NCBI RefSeq assembly: GCF_009363555.1
Contig: NZ_CP045376.1
Coordinates: forward strand, 1 to 64,000
DNA length: 64,000 bases
DNA from: Sulfitobacter sp. THAF37
GTDB lineage: Bacteria > Pseudomonadota > Alphaproteobacteria > Rhodobacterales > Rhodobacteraceae
Direction: 5' to 3'
Part shown: one piece after another, positions 43,769-53,195 of the stretch
Layout: each line of letters begins with the position of its first letter
How positions within the stretch are numbered: position 1 is the first letter of the stretch
The notes under the pieces: model-generated
The model's database searches: none
Told to the model about the DNA's origin: nothing
What the model saw: the letters and a program-made list of their open reading frames with translations, nothing else
Position numbers and translations under genes: made by a program

Positions 43769-44580
43769 GCGTTTCGGAACTTGGGCGCGCGTTTCTCGAT
43801 CACGGCGGACAGGCCTTCCATGCTGTCCTGCGTGCCCGAGAGGGCCGCCGTTTCGCGTGCCTCGTCCGGCAAGGCCGCCTCGAACCCGCGGCTTAGCCCG
43901 TTCCACATCAGCCGCTTGGCCGCGGACAGGGCCTTGGGGGCCCCCGCGGCGAGCATCCGGGCATAGTCCAGTACGACATCGTCTAGCTCGCTGTCCGGCA
44001 CCGTCTTGGTGACCAGACCGATCCGCTCGGCCTCTGCTGCGTCGACGATGCGGTTGGTCAGGACCAGATCCATCGCACGGCGGAAGCCTATGATCTTGGA
44101 CAGGGTTGCCGTGGCCCCGCCATCTGGGGCCATGCCGACACGGGTCGCCCCGGCCATGAACCGGGTGCTGTCACCGCAGACAACGATGTCCGAGGAACAG
44201 ACCAACCCCATCCCTGCCCCGCCTGCGGCGAACCCGTGTACGCGCGTGACAACCGGAACCTCCAGATTGACCAGCGCCGCGACGCAGATTTGAAGGTAGG
44301 ACGTCGCCATCCGAAGGTAATGCGGCAGTTCCTCCCCCTTGGAGGCGAAATCCTTCACGTTGCCGCCGCCGGTAAAGATCTTGCCGTTGCCCGACAGGAT
44401 GACTGCCCTGACCCGGTTGTCGCCGTGCACCTGCATGATCACATCGTGAAAAACCTTCATAAGCGGCACATCAAACCCGTTGCCGGTCGACGGGCTGTTG
44501 AGCTGGATGTTGGCGATGCCGCTGCCATAGGTCAGCAGAATTGGCCCCTCGCCAACCAGAGTTTCGTCACCTTGAAACAC
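43765..44580 (-). CDS. Enoyl-CoA hydratase/isomerase family protein
   Basis: A 271-residue crotonase-fold enzyme. AVILSGNGKIFTGGGNVKDFAS and TRVHGFAAGGAGMGLVCSSDI are the oxyanion-hole stretches. Here GGGNVKD replaces the more usual GADI, which occurs in some ring-acting or isomerase members. Nineteen bases separate it from the Rieske beta gene upstream, and it overlaps the SDR gene downstream. It acts in the same pathway as the oxygenase. Confidence 0.9.
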
Positions 44581-44599
44581 GTTTCCTCCCTTCTCGCCC

Positions 44600-45154
44600 T
44601 CAGACGAGGAACGACAGCGTATAGATCGCCTTATTATTGTTGATCAGCACGACCTTTTTGTATGCAATCTTCAACTCACCTTCGACGCGGCGCAGGGTGT
44701 ATTCGTTCCGCGACGCCCACATCGTGTCGCCACGCAGATTGGTCTCGAAAATTTGCGCGTTGCACATGACCCGGATGTCGTCACTGTCCGACTTCAGAAA
44801 TTCGAAATTGGAGATCACCCGGGCAAGCTGCGACGGCGGGGTCTGGGAATGCCTGCGCCCGGTCTTGAGCTGCCGGATCCGCAGGGCGATGCGTGACCGG
44901 TTGTCATAGATCAGCGACATCTGCCGTTCGGGATCGGTATCCGTCCCGTTGGCGGGCACCCAGTAGAGCGCGTCATCGGTCCAGAGCGCCTCCCAGGCGT
45001 CATAGTCGTGGATGTCCTGCAACCGCGCCTCGCGGAAGATGAACTGCTGGACCTCGTGATACAGCTCGGGATTGAAGGACTTCTCGTAAACCCGAGGCTG
45101 TCCGACCCATTCCTTCAGGATGTCGGGCCCGGCGATTTCGGCGGCGTCATTCAT
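44600..45154 (-). CDS. Aromatic ring-hydroxylating dioxygenase, beta subunit
   Basis: A 184-residue small subunit of the SnoaL-like/cystatin fold typical of Rieske oxygenase beta chains. ELYHEVQQFIFREARLQDIHDYDAWEALWTDDALYWVPANG is diagnostic in pattern. It has no cofactor and supports the alpha3beta3 assembly. The ATG at 45154 lies on the stop of the alpha gene (ATGA overlap); the GTG one codon earlier is less likely. Confidence 0.93.
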   Translation of the reverse strand: MNDAAEIAGPDILKEWVGQPRVYEKSFNPELYHEVQQFIFREARLQDIHDYDAWEALWTDDALYWVPANGTDTDPERQMSLIYDNRSRIALRIRQLKTGRRHSQTPPSQLARVISNFEFLKSDSDDIRVMCNAQIFETNLRGDTMWASRNEYTLRRVEGELKIAYKKVVLINNNKAIYTLSFLV

Positions 45155-46410
45155 CACTTTGCCTCCATCATCTGACGGTAATGTTTCCAGATCTCGCGCG
45201 ACGGCATGTCATCCGTCGAATGTGCGATCAGATAGCCATCCTCGTCGCGCCGTTCGCGGTGCTCCCCGCGCTTGAGGTAAAGATATTCCGGCTGGCGGAT
45301 TTCGAGGCCGCGCTGGTTGCGTTCGTACATTTCCGTATCGTCCGCCAGAAGGAAGCCCGCAGGCCCGACAGACCCCATGGTCTGTTGCCGCAGGCGCCGG
45401 TTGATATCCGGGGCCCCCTTGAACTGGATGGCCGTGGAATGCTGGATCGATTCATTGGCCGAGACCGGCTGAATGACGAAGATCTGGATCTCGGCGATGA
45501 AGAGATTGGGGAAGATCATGGTGTGCGGCGTACCGTCGATCATGATCTGGCGGGCACGATCCGGCCCGTAGTTTTCCTCCATCTGCTTGACGTAATCCGG
45601 CAGACGCTCGGCTGTCGTACCGAACCAGCTCAAGGGCGCGTCGCGGCGGCGAAATTCCGGGCGCGGATCAACCTCGACATGGCCATAGCCAAAGCTGCGA
45701 GTGACCGCGACGGCCTCGTTGCCATAAAGATCCCCGATCGCGCTGTCCGAGACGGAAAAGATCGACGAATGGACAAAGGCCGGGTGATAGCCGTCGCATT
45801 CGTTCTCAAGGATGAACTTCCAGTTCGCGCGCGTCCGGTGCTGCAGGAAGCCTGCCGAAATCTCGATCTCTCCGGTCGGAGAGTTGTCGCACAGCTGGTC
45901 AAGACACCGCTTGGCCCCGCCCAGATGTTCCTCCAGCGTCGGGCCTTCGGCGGCCATCGACCCGAAAATGAACCCCCGATAATTGGTCACGCGGGTGACC
46001 TTGCCCAGCCCCAGCTGCGACTTGTCGGTGCCCTTGTAGCCTTCCGGGAAGGCGTAGTTGATCAGATCGCCCGTGTTCGAGAAAGTCCAGGAATGATACG
46101 GGCAGGTGAACCGCGCGCGGTTGCCCTTTTCCTGCACGCAGACCGCATTACCCCGGTGGGGACAGCGGTTCAGCAGCAGCTGGATGTCGCCATTGCTGTC
46201 GCGCACCATCAGCACCGGCATCGGACCGATGGATTTGGTCACGAAATCGTTCTTGTTAGGGATCTCGCTCTCGTGGCCGATGTAGACCCAGGTTCTGAAC
46301 CAGATCTTCTCGACCTCTTCCTTGAAGATCGCCTCATCATAATAGAGCGACCCGTGCACCAGTCCCGGCTGGATCAGCTCGTCCCACTTCGACTTGATAT
46401 TGCCGTCCAC
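45154..46410 (-). CDS. Aromatic ring-hydroxylating dioxygenase, alpha subunit (Rieske)
   Basis: A 418-residue catalytic subunit. The Rieske cluster ligands are Cys83 and His85 in NRCPHRGN and Cys103 and His106 in TCPYHSW. The mononuclear iron site includes Asp206-x2-His209-x4-His214 in ECDGYHPAFVH. It inserts oxygen into an aromatic or related ring; no ferredoxin or reductase gene lies near, so electrons must come from elsewhere. The start is a GTG at 46410 with GGAGG five bases upstream. First gene of the alpha-beta-hydratase-SDR operon. Confidence 0.94.
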   Translation of the reverse strand: MDGNIKSKWDELIQPGLVHGSLYYDEAIFKEEVEKIWFRTWVYIGHESEIPNKNDFVTKSIGPMPVLMVRDSNGDIQLLLNRCPHRGNAVCVQEKGNRARFTCPYHSWTFSNTGDLINYAFPEGYKGTDKSQLGLGKVTRVTNYRGFIFGSMAAEGPTLEEHLGGAKRCLDQLCDNSPTGEIEISAGFLQHRTRANWKFILENECDGYHPAFVHSSIFSVSDSAIGDLYGNEAVAVTRSFGYGHVEVDPRPEFRRRDAPLSWFGTTAERLPDYVKQMEENYGPDRARQIMIDGTPHTMIFPNLFIAEIQIFVIQPVSANESIQHSTAIQFKGAPDINRRLRQQTMGSVGPAGFLLADDTEMYERNQRGLEIRQPEYLYLKRGEHRERRDEDGYLIAHSTDDMPSREIWKHYRQMMEAK

Positions 46411-46473
46411 GGCATCCTCCCTGATTGGGTTTTCGGTCAGCTTCGAAGCGCACTACAGCGTCAAAATCTAAAA

Positions 46474-46485
46474 CCGGACATTCAT
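46474..46485. promoter_or_regulatory. Half-conserved operator before the Rieske operon, site E
   Basis: On the minus strand this reads ATGAATGTCCGGTTTT. Only the GTCCGG half matches the other sites, so it is the weakest of the set. It lies 64 bases before the alpha-subunit start. Confidence 0.4.
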
Positions 46486-46539
46486 CCTTTTAATATGTGT
46501 TAGCGGCCCTGTCAACGACACGGCGCCACCGTTTCAGCT

Positions 46540-47304
46540 TCACTCGCCCTTGAAGACCGGCTTTCGTCCCTGCAGGAAGGCCGTGATGCCTTCATAGGCA
46601 TCCTGCGTCTCGAAGACCTCGGCCTGAAGCCTGGCCTCGACGGCCAGGCCCTCCTCGACAGATTGCACGCTGCGCAGAATGCTTTTCGAGCGGACCAGGG
46701 CCTGAGTCGGCCCCTTGGCCAATGCCCCGACATAGGCGTCGACCTCTTGTTCAAATGCCGCTGCATCAGAGACCTGAGCGCACAGTCCCAGGGTCAGGGC
46801 GTCCTGTGCCGACAGCATCCTGCCGCTGAAGATCAGATCCGCCGCCCGCTGATAACCGATGGCCTCTCTCAGGAAGAGATGCGCGCCAGCATCCGCCATG
46901 ATTCCTATCTGCGTATAAGGCACTGCAAACTTTGCCGTTTCGCTGGCAAGGATCACGTCGCAGGCTGCGGCGATGCCTAGACCGCCGCCGACGCAGGCGC
47001 CTTCGACGGCGGCAACGGTTGGCACAGGTATCTGGCGAATCGCAAGCAGGGCGGGGTTCACGATCCCGTCGACCAGCTCCAACGCGTCGACCTCGCCAGG
47101 GGTAATTTCGGAAATGTCGAACCCGGCCGAGAAACTGCTCCCTGCCCCGCGCAAAAGCACGGCCCGCGCCCTGTCGGCCACGGCCGTGTTGGCCGCGCGG
47201 CCCAGATCGACCCAATCCTGAGACGTAAGCGCATTGCGCCGCTCGGGGCGGTTAACGGTGATGCTGGCCAGATCGCCATCCAGAGCGTATTCGATTCCCG
47301 CCAT
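46540..47304 (-). CDS. Enoyl-CoA hydratase/isomerase family protein
   Basis: A 254-residue crotonase-fold protein. The ATG at 47304 follows GGGAGG and is preferred to frame extension upstream. AVLLRGAGSSFSAGFDISEI and AAVEGACVGGGLGIAAACDVI are the oxyanion-hole parts. Monocistronic on the minus strand, divergent from the acyl-CoA dehydrogenase gene at 47412 across operator site D. One of three crotonase-fold proteins of this regulon. Confidence 0.92.
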   Translation of the reverse strand: MAGIEYALDGDLASITVNRPERRNALTSQDWVDLGRAANTAVADRARAVLLRGAGSSFSAGFDISEITPGEVDALELVDGIVNPALLAIRQIPVPTVAAVEGACVGGGLGIAAACDVILASETAKFAVPYTQIGIMADAGAHLFLREAIGYQRAADLIFSGRMLSAQDALTLGLCAQVSDAAAFEQEVDAYVGALAKGPTQALVRSKSILRSVQSVEEGLAVEARLQAEVFETQDAYEGITAFLQGRKPVFKGE

Positions 47305-47324
47305 GGGTCCTCCCAAAAAATTAA

Positions 47325-47336
47325 CCGGCTGTCCGT
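47325..47336. promoter_or_regulatory. CCGG-N4-CCGG-type operator, site D
   Basis: CCGGCTGTCCGT preceded by TTAA, in the 107-base gap between two divergent genes. It agrees with site A at 11 of 12 bases. Confidence 0.58.
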
Positions 47337-47411
47337 ATGTTTTATCTAGCATCCCCGAGGCGGTCTGTGCAATGATGTGTCGTCAATGTCGAATTCGACC
47401 GGAGGAGCCCG

Positions 47412-48608
47412 ATGAACATGAATGCCGCCGCACTGTCCGACAGCGGAGACGGAGGATTCCGCCTCAGAGACCCCGAATGCGTCACCGAAGACCTGGTCAT
47501 GCTACGCGAACAGGTCCGGCGTTTCGTCGAAAAAGAGGTCATTCCCAATGGCGACGCCTGGGAACGCGACGGAAAGATCCCGCGCGAAATATATCGGAAG
47601 CTGGGCGAGATGGGCCTGCTGGGGATGCAGCACGAGGAAGAATACGGCGGCACCAATATGGGTTCGCTGGCGTCCGTCGTGTTCGGAGAAGAACTCGACC
47701 GTTGCTCTTTCGGCGGCTTCACCTCGTCGGTGACCGTGCACACGGATATGTCGGCCAGCCATATCACGCGATTCGGCACCGAAGAGCAGAAGGCGAAATG
47801 GCTGCCGGACATCATTGAGGGTAAAACCGTCTGCTGCGTGGGCGTGACCGAAGCGGGGGCCGGGTCCGATGTGGCCGGCCTGCGGACCAAGGCGGTGCGC
47901 GACGGTGATGACTGGATCATCAACGGCACCAAGATGTTCATCACCAATGCGGTCTATGGCGACATCGTGATCCTCGCCGCCCGCACCGACGCGCCGGACA
48001 CCGGCGCGCGCGGTATTTCAATGTTCATCGTTCCGACGGACACGCCCGGCTTCAAGGTCGCGTCGAAGCTTGAAAAGCACGGCTGGCTATGTTCGGACAC
48101 GGCCGAACTGGTGTTCGAAGACATGCGGATCCCCGGCGAAAACCTGCTGGGACAGGAAAACCGGGGCTTTGGCTGCATCATGCAGGGGTTCGAACATGAA
48201 CGCCGTATGATCGGTGCCATGTGTTCGGGCCAGGGCGCCAAGGCTATCGAGCTGACGCTGGATTATGTCCGCACACGTCGCGCCTTCGGCAAGACCCTGT
48301 GGGACCAGCAGGCCACCCGCCTGCGGCTCGCCGATCTCGCCTCCAAGGTGGCGATGATCCGGGCTCTGACATACCAGACCGCCGCGTCAAAGGACGCAGG
48401 CCATCCGGTCAGCCGGGAAACCGCGATGATCAAGTCGATCGCGCCCGAGATCCTGCATGAGGTCGTCCACGGCTGTCTTCAGCTTCATGGCGGCACCGGC
48501 TACATGCGCGGCACACCGATCGAGCGGATGGCGCGGGACGCGCGGATCCTGCGCATCGGCGGAGGCGCGACCGAAGTCATGCTTGAGGAAGTCGCCAAGC
48601 GTCTGTGA
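47412..48608 (+). CDS. Acyl-CoA dehydrogenase
   Basis: A 398-residue FAD enzyme. It shows CCVGVTEAGAGSDVAGLRTKAV, the family FAD-contact region, MFITNAVYGDIVILAART, RRAFGKTLWDQQATRLRLADL and LQLHGGTGYMRGTPIERMARDARILRIGGGATEVM at the end, which matches the short/branched-chain class. Starts at 47412 behind GGAGG. It is divergent from an enoyl-CoA hydratase and closed by a stem-loop at 48625. Second acyl-CoA dehydrogenase of the regulon, perhaps for the next intermediate. Confidence 0.95.
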   Translation: MNMNAAALSDSGDGGFRLRDPECVTEDLVMLREQVRRFVEKEVIPNGDAWERDGKIPREIYRKLGEMGLLGMQHEEEYGGTNMGSLASVVFGEELDRCSFGGFTSSVTVHTDMSASHITRFGTEEQKAKWLPDIIEGKTVCCVGVTEAGAGSDVAGLRTKAVRDGDDWIINGTKMFITNAVYGDIVILAARTDAPDTGARGISMFIVPTDTPGFKVASKLEKHGWLCSDTAELVFEDMRIPGENLLGQENRGFGCIMQGFEHERRMIGAMCSGQGAKAIELTLDYVRTRRAFGKTLWDQQATRLRLADLASKVAMIRALTYQTAASKDAGHPVSRETAMIKSIAPEILHEVVHGCLQLHGGTGYMRGTPIERMARDARILRIGGGATEVMLEEVAKRL

Positions 48609-48624
48609 CCTTTGACCGAAGACG

Positions 48625-48647
48625 GCCCCGGCATCCGTTGCCGGGGC
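48625..48647 (+). terminator. Stem-loop after the acyl-CoA dehydrogenase gene
   Basis: Perfect 8-bp stem (GCCCCGGC with GCCGGGGC) and 7-base loop, 17 bases after the stop. No T-run, so it is a terminator-like hairpin of uncertain strength. Confidence 0.6.
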
Positions 48648-48860
48648 ATGTGACGGGTCGACCGGCGCTTCACTGCCCCGAGGCATGGCACCGGGTTCGG
48701 CATCGAACACTCTTGCGTTTCGCCAATGTCCCTGCATTGCAGCGCGACAGCGGCCTGCCATATTCCCCTGAAAACCAATTCGCCGCGCGCGAAGCCCGAC
48801 CGGCAGACCCAGCCAGCCGAAGACCCGCGCGCAACACACAGCCCGAAATGCCCGAAGCAA
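48648..48860. other. Non-coding part of the gap between converging genes
   Basis: The 48609-49012 gap holds two terminator-like hairpins at its ends. In the middle I see no gene or repeat. Confidence 0.4.
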
Positions 48861-48904
48861 TAAAAACGATCCCCGACCCTTAAGAGCAGACAGGCCGGGG
48901 ATCG
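48861..48904 (-). terminator. Intrinsic terminator for the minus-strand broken gene
   Basis: On the minus strand CGATCCCCG pairs with CGGGGATCG over a 20-base loop and is followed directly by TTTTTA. This is a proper rho-independent terminator, placed just after the FAD oxidoreductase remnant ending at 49013. Confidence 0.75.
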
Positions 48905-49012
48905 CGCGAAGTATGGGCGCTCAGCGGGAGGCCTGGACGCCCGGATCTTCGCCACGATGACCGCTGAAGGCCGCGCCTCTCGACGCGGCGCTCAACGGCC
49001 AAACGGCTGAAC

Positions 49013-49621
49013 TCATGTCGCCAGGCTGTGGGCCTCCGATTGGGCGATGCCTCGGGCCGCCAAGGCCTTGTCCACAGCCTCTTTCGCGGATACGGCGCAG
49101 GCCTGGGTTCCGCCGTTGCCGTATTCCTTGACCGCATCGCCAACGCACCACAGCGCATCGACCGGGGTTGTCACGCTCATGTCATAGCCCGCGCCGGTCC
49201 GCTGCGCCGGCCATTCATCCCGCATCACACGAACCGAAAGCATATTGACCTTGTCATCAAAGCCCGGGAACTGCTCGCGCAGATCCTCGAACCCCTTTTC
49301 GACCTCATCGTCGCTGTCGAAATCACCCATTGCGGGGCGCGGCACGACATAGGCGACATACTGATGCCAGCCCTCCGGCGCCAGCTCGGGGCAGGTCGCG
49401 GTCAGGTTGGCCATGTTGCACAGACGGCCATGCCGGGTCTTGCCAAAGGTCATGATGCCGGGAATGTCGGGCATCAGATCCTCGCGCGATGCAAAGTTGA
49501 AGACGATATTCGCGGCAGGTTTCAGAACCTCTTGGGTCTGGCGCACATAAGCCTCGCCCAAGGCGTTCTCACCGACAAGACCGACCAGTGCACGGGGGCC
49601 GCCGTTGAAGATGACGGTCCC
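49013..49621 (-). pseudogene. FAD/NAD(P)-dependent oxidoreductase, C-terminal remnant
   Basis: About 202 codons with the C-terminal half of a phytoene-desaturase-like flavoprotein, from GTVIFNGGPRALVG to a normal end. WCVGDAVKEYGNGGTQACAVSAKEAV near the C-terminus is the typical FAD-contact motif of this class. No N-terminal Rossmann motif or start is present: the upstream half has been lost, and the sequence joins at about 49620 to an M20 amidohydrolase in another frame. The terminator at 48861 probably belonged to this gene. Confidence 0.8.
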
Positions 49622-50453
49622 CCTTGACGACCTCGTGAACCCGCCGCTTGATGGTCTGGCGGACATCTTCACTGAAGGTGCGGATGGTCGCAGCCAGTTC
49701 CGCGGTGGGCGGCACCACGTTGACCGCGGTACCCGCATGGAACTGGGTGACGTTGACCAGCGCGGTTTCCACGGGGTCGATATTCTTGGTGACGATGTGC
49801 TGGAAGGCGGTGTGCAACTGCACCCCGACCGAAATCGGGTCGTTGCCCGCCTGGGGCCGTGCGCCGTGGCAGCCCTTGCCCTTGATCAGGATACGCATCC
49901 CGTCCACCGCCGCCATCACCGGGCCTGATCGCACGGCAACCTTGCCCTTGGGAATGGTCGGCGTGTTGTGCACGGCCCATACGGTATCGCATGGAAACTT
50001 CTCGAACAGCCCGTCGGCGATCATCGCCTTGCCGCCAGAGCCGCGCTCCTCTGCGGGCTGAAAGATGAACACCACCGTGCCGGAGAAATTGCGCGTTTCG
50101 GCCAGATACCGGGCCGCGCCGAGCAGCATTGTCGTATGTCCGTCATGCCCGCAGGCATGCATCACGCCGTCATTGGTGGATTTGTAGGGCAGATCCGATT
50201 GCTCCTGCATCGGCAGCGCGTCCATATCCGCACGCAGACCGATGGCGCCCGGGCCGTTCCCCTGCCGCAGAACCCCGACAACGCCGGTCTTGCCAAAGCC
50301 ACGGTGAACCTCGATGCCCCAGCTTTCGAGCAGACTGGCCACGCGGTCCGATGTCCGCTGTTCCTCGTAGTTCAATTCCGGGTGGGCATGGAAATCCCGC
50401 CGCCACTCCGTCATGTCGGCATGAAATTCCGAGATCATAGGTATGATGGACAT
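49569..50453 (-). pseudogene. M20 amidohydrolase, truncated and fused out of frame
   Basis: The first about 278 residues match the M20D family (hippurate hydrolase, amidohydrolase): MHACGHDGH at about 98-106 and PAEE at 133-136 are metal-binding motifs. Full-length relatives have about 380-400 residues. After VHEVVKG (base 49620) similarity stops; the frame runs into oxidoreductase sequence in the wrong frame and ends at 49569. The last about 110 residues, with a metal-binding His region, are missing, so activity is unlikely. GGG shared at the joint fits a deletion by microhomology. Confidence 0.8.
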
Positions 50454-50690
50454 AGTCTGACCAAAACTCCCTGTTAAGTTTGACTTAGTTTATAATTCTT
50501 CAACGTAGAGGCCTTGTCCGGCGAGAAAAAATACCGATTGATGACCAATTCATAACTATTGCTCATGTAGCAATTCTGTTTACTAGGTAAGCGTTCATAA
50601 CCACAGGTTCTGAAATACCCCTCCTGTTTCATTTGTCGCTGCAGGACCCGGCGCAGCAGTATGTTCCAGCAAAGAACAAAGGACTCCGCC
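50454..50690. promoter_or_regulatory. AT-rich divergent promoter region
   Basis: This 237-base gap separates the broken M20 gene (minus) from an esterase gene (plus). The stretch 50470-50500 (TTAAGTTTGACTTAGTTTATAAT) is much richer in A+T than its surroundings and likely holds promoter elements. AAAGGA at about 50678-50683 serves the esterase gene. Confidence 0.4.
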
Positions 50691-51500
50691 ATGTCGCAAG
50701 ACCCAAAATCAATGCCCGACATTCCGCCGCCACCGGGCACCACGATCCTGCCCGATATCCCCTACGGAGAGCATGAGCGTCAGCAGGTCGATCTCTATCT
50801 GCCGCAGGGCCAAATTCGCGGAGTTGTCGCCTATATCCACGGTGGCAGCTGGGCAAAGCGGGACCGCAAGATCGTGCGCGCCTGGTATCTTCTCGAACGC
50901 GGCTATGCCGTGGCGAGCCTGGGATACCGGCTGTCCCAGCACCAGGTTTTTCCCGCCCAGATCCAGGACGTGAACGCGGCCCTCGGCCTGCTGTGCCGGA
51001 TCGCGCCGGAACATGGGCTGGACATGAAACGGCTGGCTTTGCTGGGCTTGTCCGCAGGCGGGCACCTCGCCGCGCTGGCGGCGCTGGCCACGGCGCAGAC
51101 AGACTTCGGTGCCGACCCCGCGGTCAAGATCAGGGCGGTTGTCGACTACTACGGTCCTTCCAACCTGATCACCCTCTGTGCCGGTCGGGACAATCTGCTG
51201 TCCGCGCCTGTCACGCAATTGCTGGGTCAGACCGTCTTTGACGCGCCGCAAGTCGCGTGGCACGCCAGCCCCGTCGCCCATTGCAACGCCGACAGCCCGC
51301 CCTTTCTGCTGATCCACGGAGACGCGGACAGCGTGGTGCCGATCACCGAAAGCTACAACTTTCAGGCCCAGCTTCAGGCGCGGGGCGGCACGGCCCAGAT
51401 GATACATGTGCCGGGTGGCGGTCACGCGACGCCCCACATGCATACACCCCAGATCAACGCACAGATCGCCGACTTCATCGACCTGCATCTGGCTGGCTGA
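50691..51500 (+). CDS. Alpha/beta hydrolase (BD-FAE / esterase family)
   Basis: A 269-residue esterase. HGGSW at residues 50-54 forms the oxyanion hole, Ser121 lies in GLSAGGH, and LIHGDADSVVPI and GGGHATP supply the acid and His. The ATG at 50691 has AAAGGA seven bases upstream, and is preferred to an ATG at 50661. No signal peptide. Monocistronic; converges with the acyl-CoA ligase gene with a 17-base gap. Kynurenine formamidase and arylesterases share this fold, so the substrate is open. Confidence 0.9.
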   Translation: MSQDPKSMPDIPPPPGTTILPDIPYGEHERQQVDLYLPQGQIRGVVAYIHGGSWAKRDRKIVRAWYLLERGYAVASLGYRLSQHQVFPAQIQDVNAALGLLCRIAPEHGLDMKRLALLGLSAGGHLAALAALATAQTDFGADPAVKIRAVVDYYGPSNLITLCAGRDNLLSAPVTQLLGQTVFDAPQVAWHASPVAHCNADSPPFLLIHGDADSVVPITESYNFQAQLQARGGTAQMIHVPGGGHATPHMHTPQINAQIADFIDLHLAG

Positions 51501-51517
51501 CGCCGGGGGCGGGGTTT

Positions 51518-53182
51518 TCACCCCGCTGCCGCGCCCGTATCGGCATCCGACAGCCACCGCCCCTCGACCCGGTCCCATGTCCCGGCGCGGGGGTCTGCGC
51601 CTTCGGGCAGGATCGCGTTCTTGCGGATCTTGTTCGACACCGTCCGGGGAAACGCATCGACATAGGCGATGAACCGGGGGGTCTTGAACTTCGCCAGCCG
51701 TGCCGAACAATGTTCGATCACCGCCTCGGGCGGCACGTCCGCAGGGGTCTTGCCATCGGCCAGCAGCAGGTAGACTTTGACCTCCTCGCCGCGCCCCGGC
51801 TCCGGCACGCCCACGGCGGCGCTTTCCATCACGCCCGGCATGGCATTCATCACCGCCTCGACCTCCTGTGCGGCGATGTTTTCGCCGGACCGGCGGATCA
51901 TGTCCTTGATCCGCCCGACGATCTGAAAGAACCCGTCATCGTCCTGGCGGAACAGATCACCTGTGCGGAACCAGCGCCCCGAGAACCCTTCGGCATTGGC
52001 CTGGGGGCGCTTGTAATAGCCCCACAGGATGCCGCGTCCCGCCACCCAAAGCTCGCCGATCTCGCCCTGGGCGACATCCTTGCCGCTGTCATCGACGATC
52101 CGCACCTCGCGAAAGGCGGCGGGCAGGCCGCAGGTGCGCTGATAGGCCTTCTCGCCCGCGGCCTCGGGCACCATCAGCGCGCCGCCGACCTCGGTCATGC
52201 CAAAACTTTCGCGCGCCACGCAGCCAAAGCGGCGCTCGACTTCCTGCCGCGCGTCCTCGCGCCAGCCGAAGATTGAAACGTACTTGAGGTGCAGTGCCTT
52301 GTCCTTTTCACCCTCCGGCCAGGCCTTGAGCGCGGGTTCGGGGAAGATGCAGTAATGAATCTCTTCGCTTACAAAGATGTCGTAGGCCCGGCTCAGGCTG
52401 ATGCGCGGCGCAATCTTGGCGGTCCCCCCCAGGCACATGGTCATCAGGAACTGCCACTGGGGGTCCATATAGTTGAAGGGCGCCCAGATCAGCACATTGC
52501 GCACATCGCCCGCCGCCCCGCGCCAATGCGCGGCAAGCGCGCCAAGCAGCACCCAGTAATCGTGGCTCAGCATGCATCCCTTGGGAAAACCGGTGGTTCC
52601 GGACGTGTACTGGAGGTTCAGCATATCGGTCCGCGACACCGCCGAAGGCGCGGTGAAATCCGCCGCGCCGTCCCGCAACAGGGCGTCCCAGTCAAGCGTG
52701 CCCTCACGGGTGCCGCCACGCAGGATGACACGGGACATGTCCATCAAAGGCGGCAGCTCCGCCATCCCGTCCAGCGACGGCAGCGCCGTCTCGTCGATCA
52801 CCAGGAACTGCGCGTCCGCATCGGTCAGCACGAATGTCAGCTCTTGCTGGGTGTAGTGGATGTTCACCGGGATCATCACCGCCCCGATCCGTCCCAGGGC
52901 CACCCAGGTCAGCGGATAGGCGGGCACATTCGGCAGCATGACCGCCACATGGGTCCCCTTGCGGATGCCCTGCGCCAGAAAGGACGAGGCCAGTCTGCGG
53001 CTCGCCTCCGCGAATTCCGCATAGGTCATGGTCTGGCCGGTCTCTAGCCATTTGGCCAGGGTTGTGTCCCGGTGGTCCGCCGCCGCCCCGTCGACAAGGG
53101 CAGCCAATGTTTCAGGGTAAGTCGCGGCCTCGGCCGCGGCGCGGCGCTCCTGCATGGCCGCAATGCCGTAGTCTTTGGTCAT
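51518..53182 (-). CDS. AMP-dependent acyl-CoA synthetase/ligase (CaiC-like)
   Basis: A 554-residue adenylating enzyme. The ATP motif YTSGTTGFPKG is near residue 191, the acyl-adenylate motif is GMTEVGGALMVPEA, and FRTGDLFRQDDDGFFQIVGRIKDMIRRSGENI holds the hinge and C-terminal parts. The catalytic Lys region near the end is NKIRKNAIL. N-terminal VMLPNVPAYPLTWVALGRIGAVMIPVN is similar in style to carnitine-CoA ligases. It activates a carboxylic acid to a CoA thioester. Last gene of the operon with a polyamine-type ABC importer and an enoyl-CoA hydratase. Confidence 0.92.
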   Translation of the reverse strand: MTKDYGIAAMQERRAAAEAATYPETLAALVDGAAADHRDTTLAKWLETGQTMTYAEFAEASRRLASSFLAQGIRKGTHVAVMLPNVPAYPLTWVALGRIGAVMIPVNIHYTQQELTFVLTDADAQFLVIDETALPSLDGMAELPPLMDMSRVILRGGTREGTLDWDALLRDGAADFTAPSAVSRTDMLNLQYTSGTTGFPKGCMLSHDYWVLLGALAAHWRGAAGDVRNVLIWAPFNYMDPQWQFLMTMCLGGTAKIAPRISLSRAYDIFVSEEIHYCIFPEPALKAWPEGEKDKALHLKYVSIFGWREDARQEVERRFGCVARESFGMTEVGGALMVPEAAGEKAYQRTCGLPAAFREVRIVDDSGKDVAQGEIGELWVAGRGILWGYYKRPQANAEGFSGRWFRTGDLFRQDDDGFFQIVGRIKDMIRRSGENIAAQEVEAVMNAMPGVMESAAVGVPEPGRGEEVKVYLLLADGKTPADVPPEAVIEHCSARLAKFKTPRFIAYVDAFPRTVSNKIRKNAILPEGADPRAGTWDRVEGRWLSDADTGAAAG

Positions 53183-53195
53183 TTCTGTCTCCGCT

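Noticed and set aside
45181..46503. 440-codon plus-strand frame opposite the Rieske alpha gene
   Set aside because: The minus-strand gene has all Rieske and iron ligands; this frame has none.
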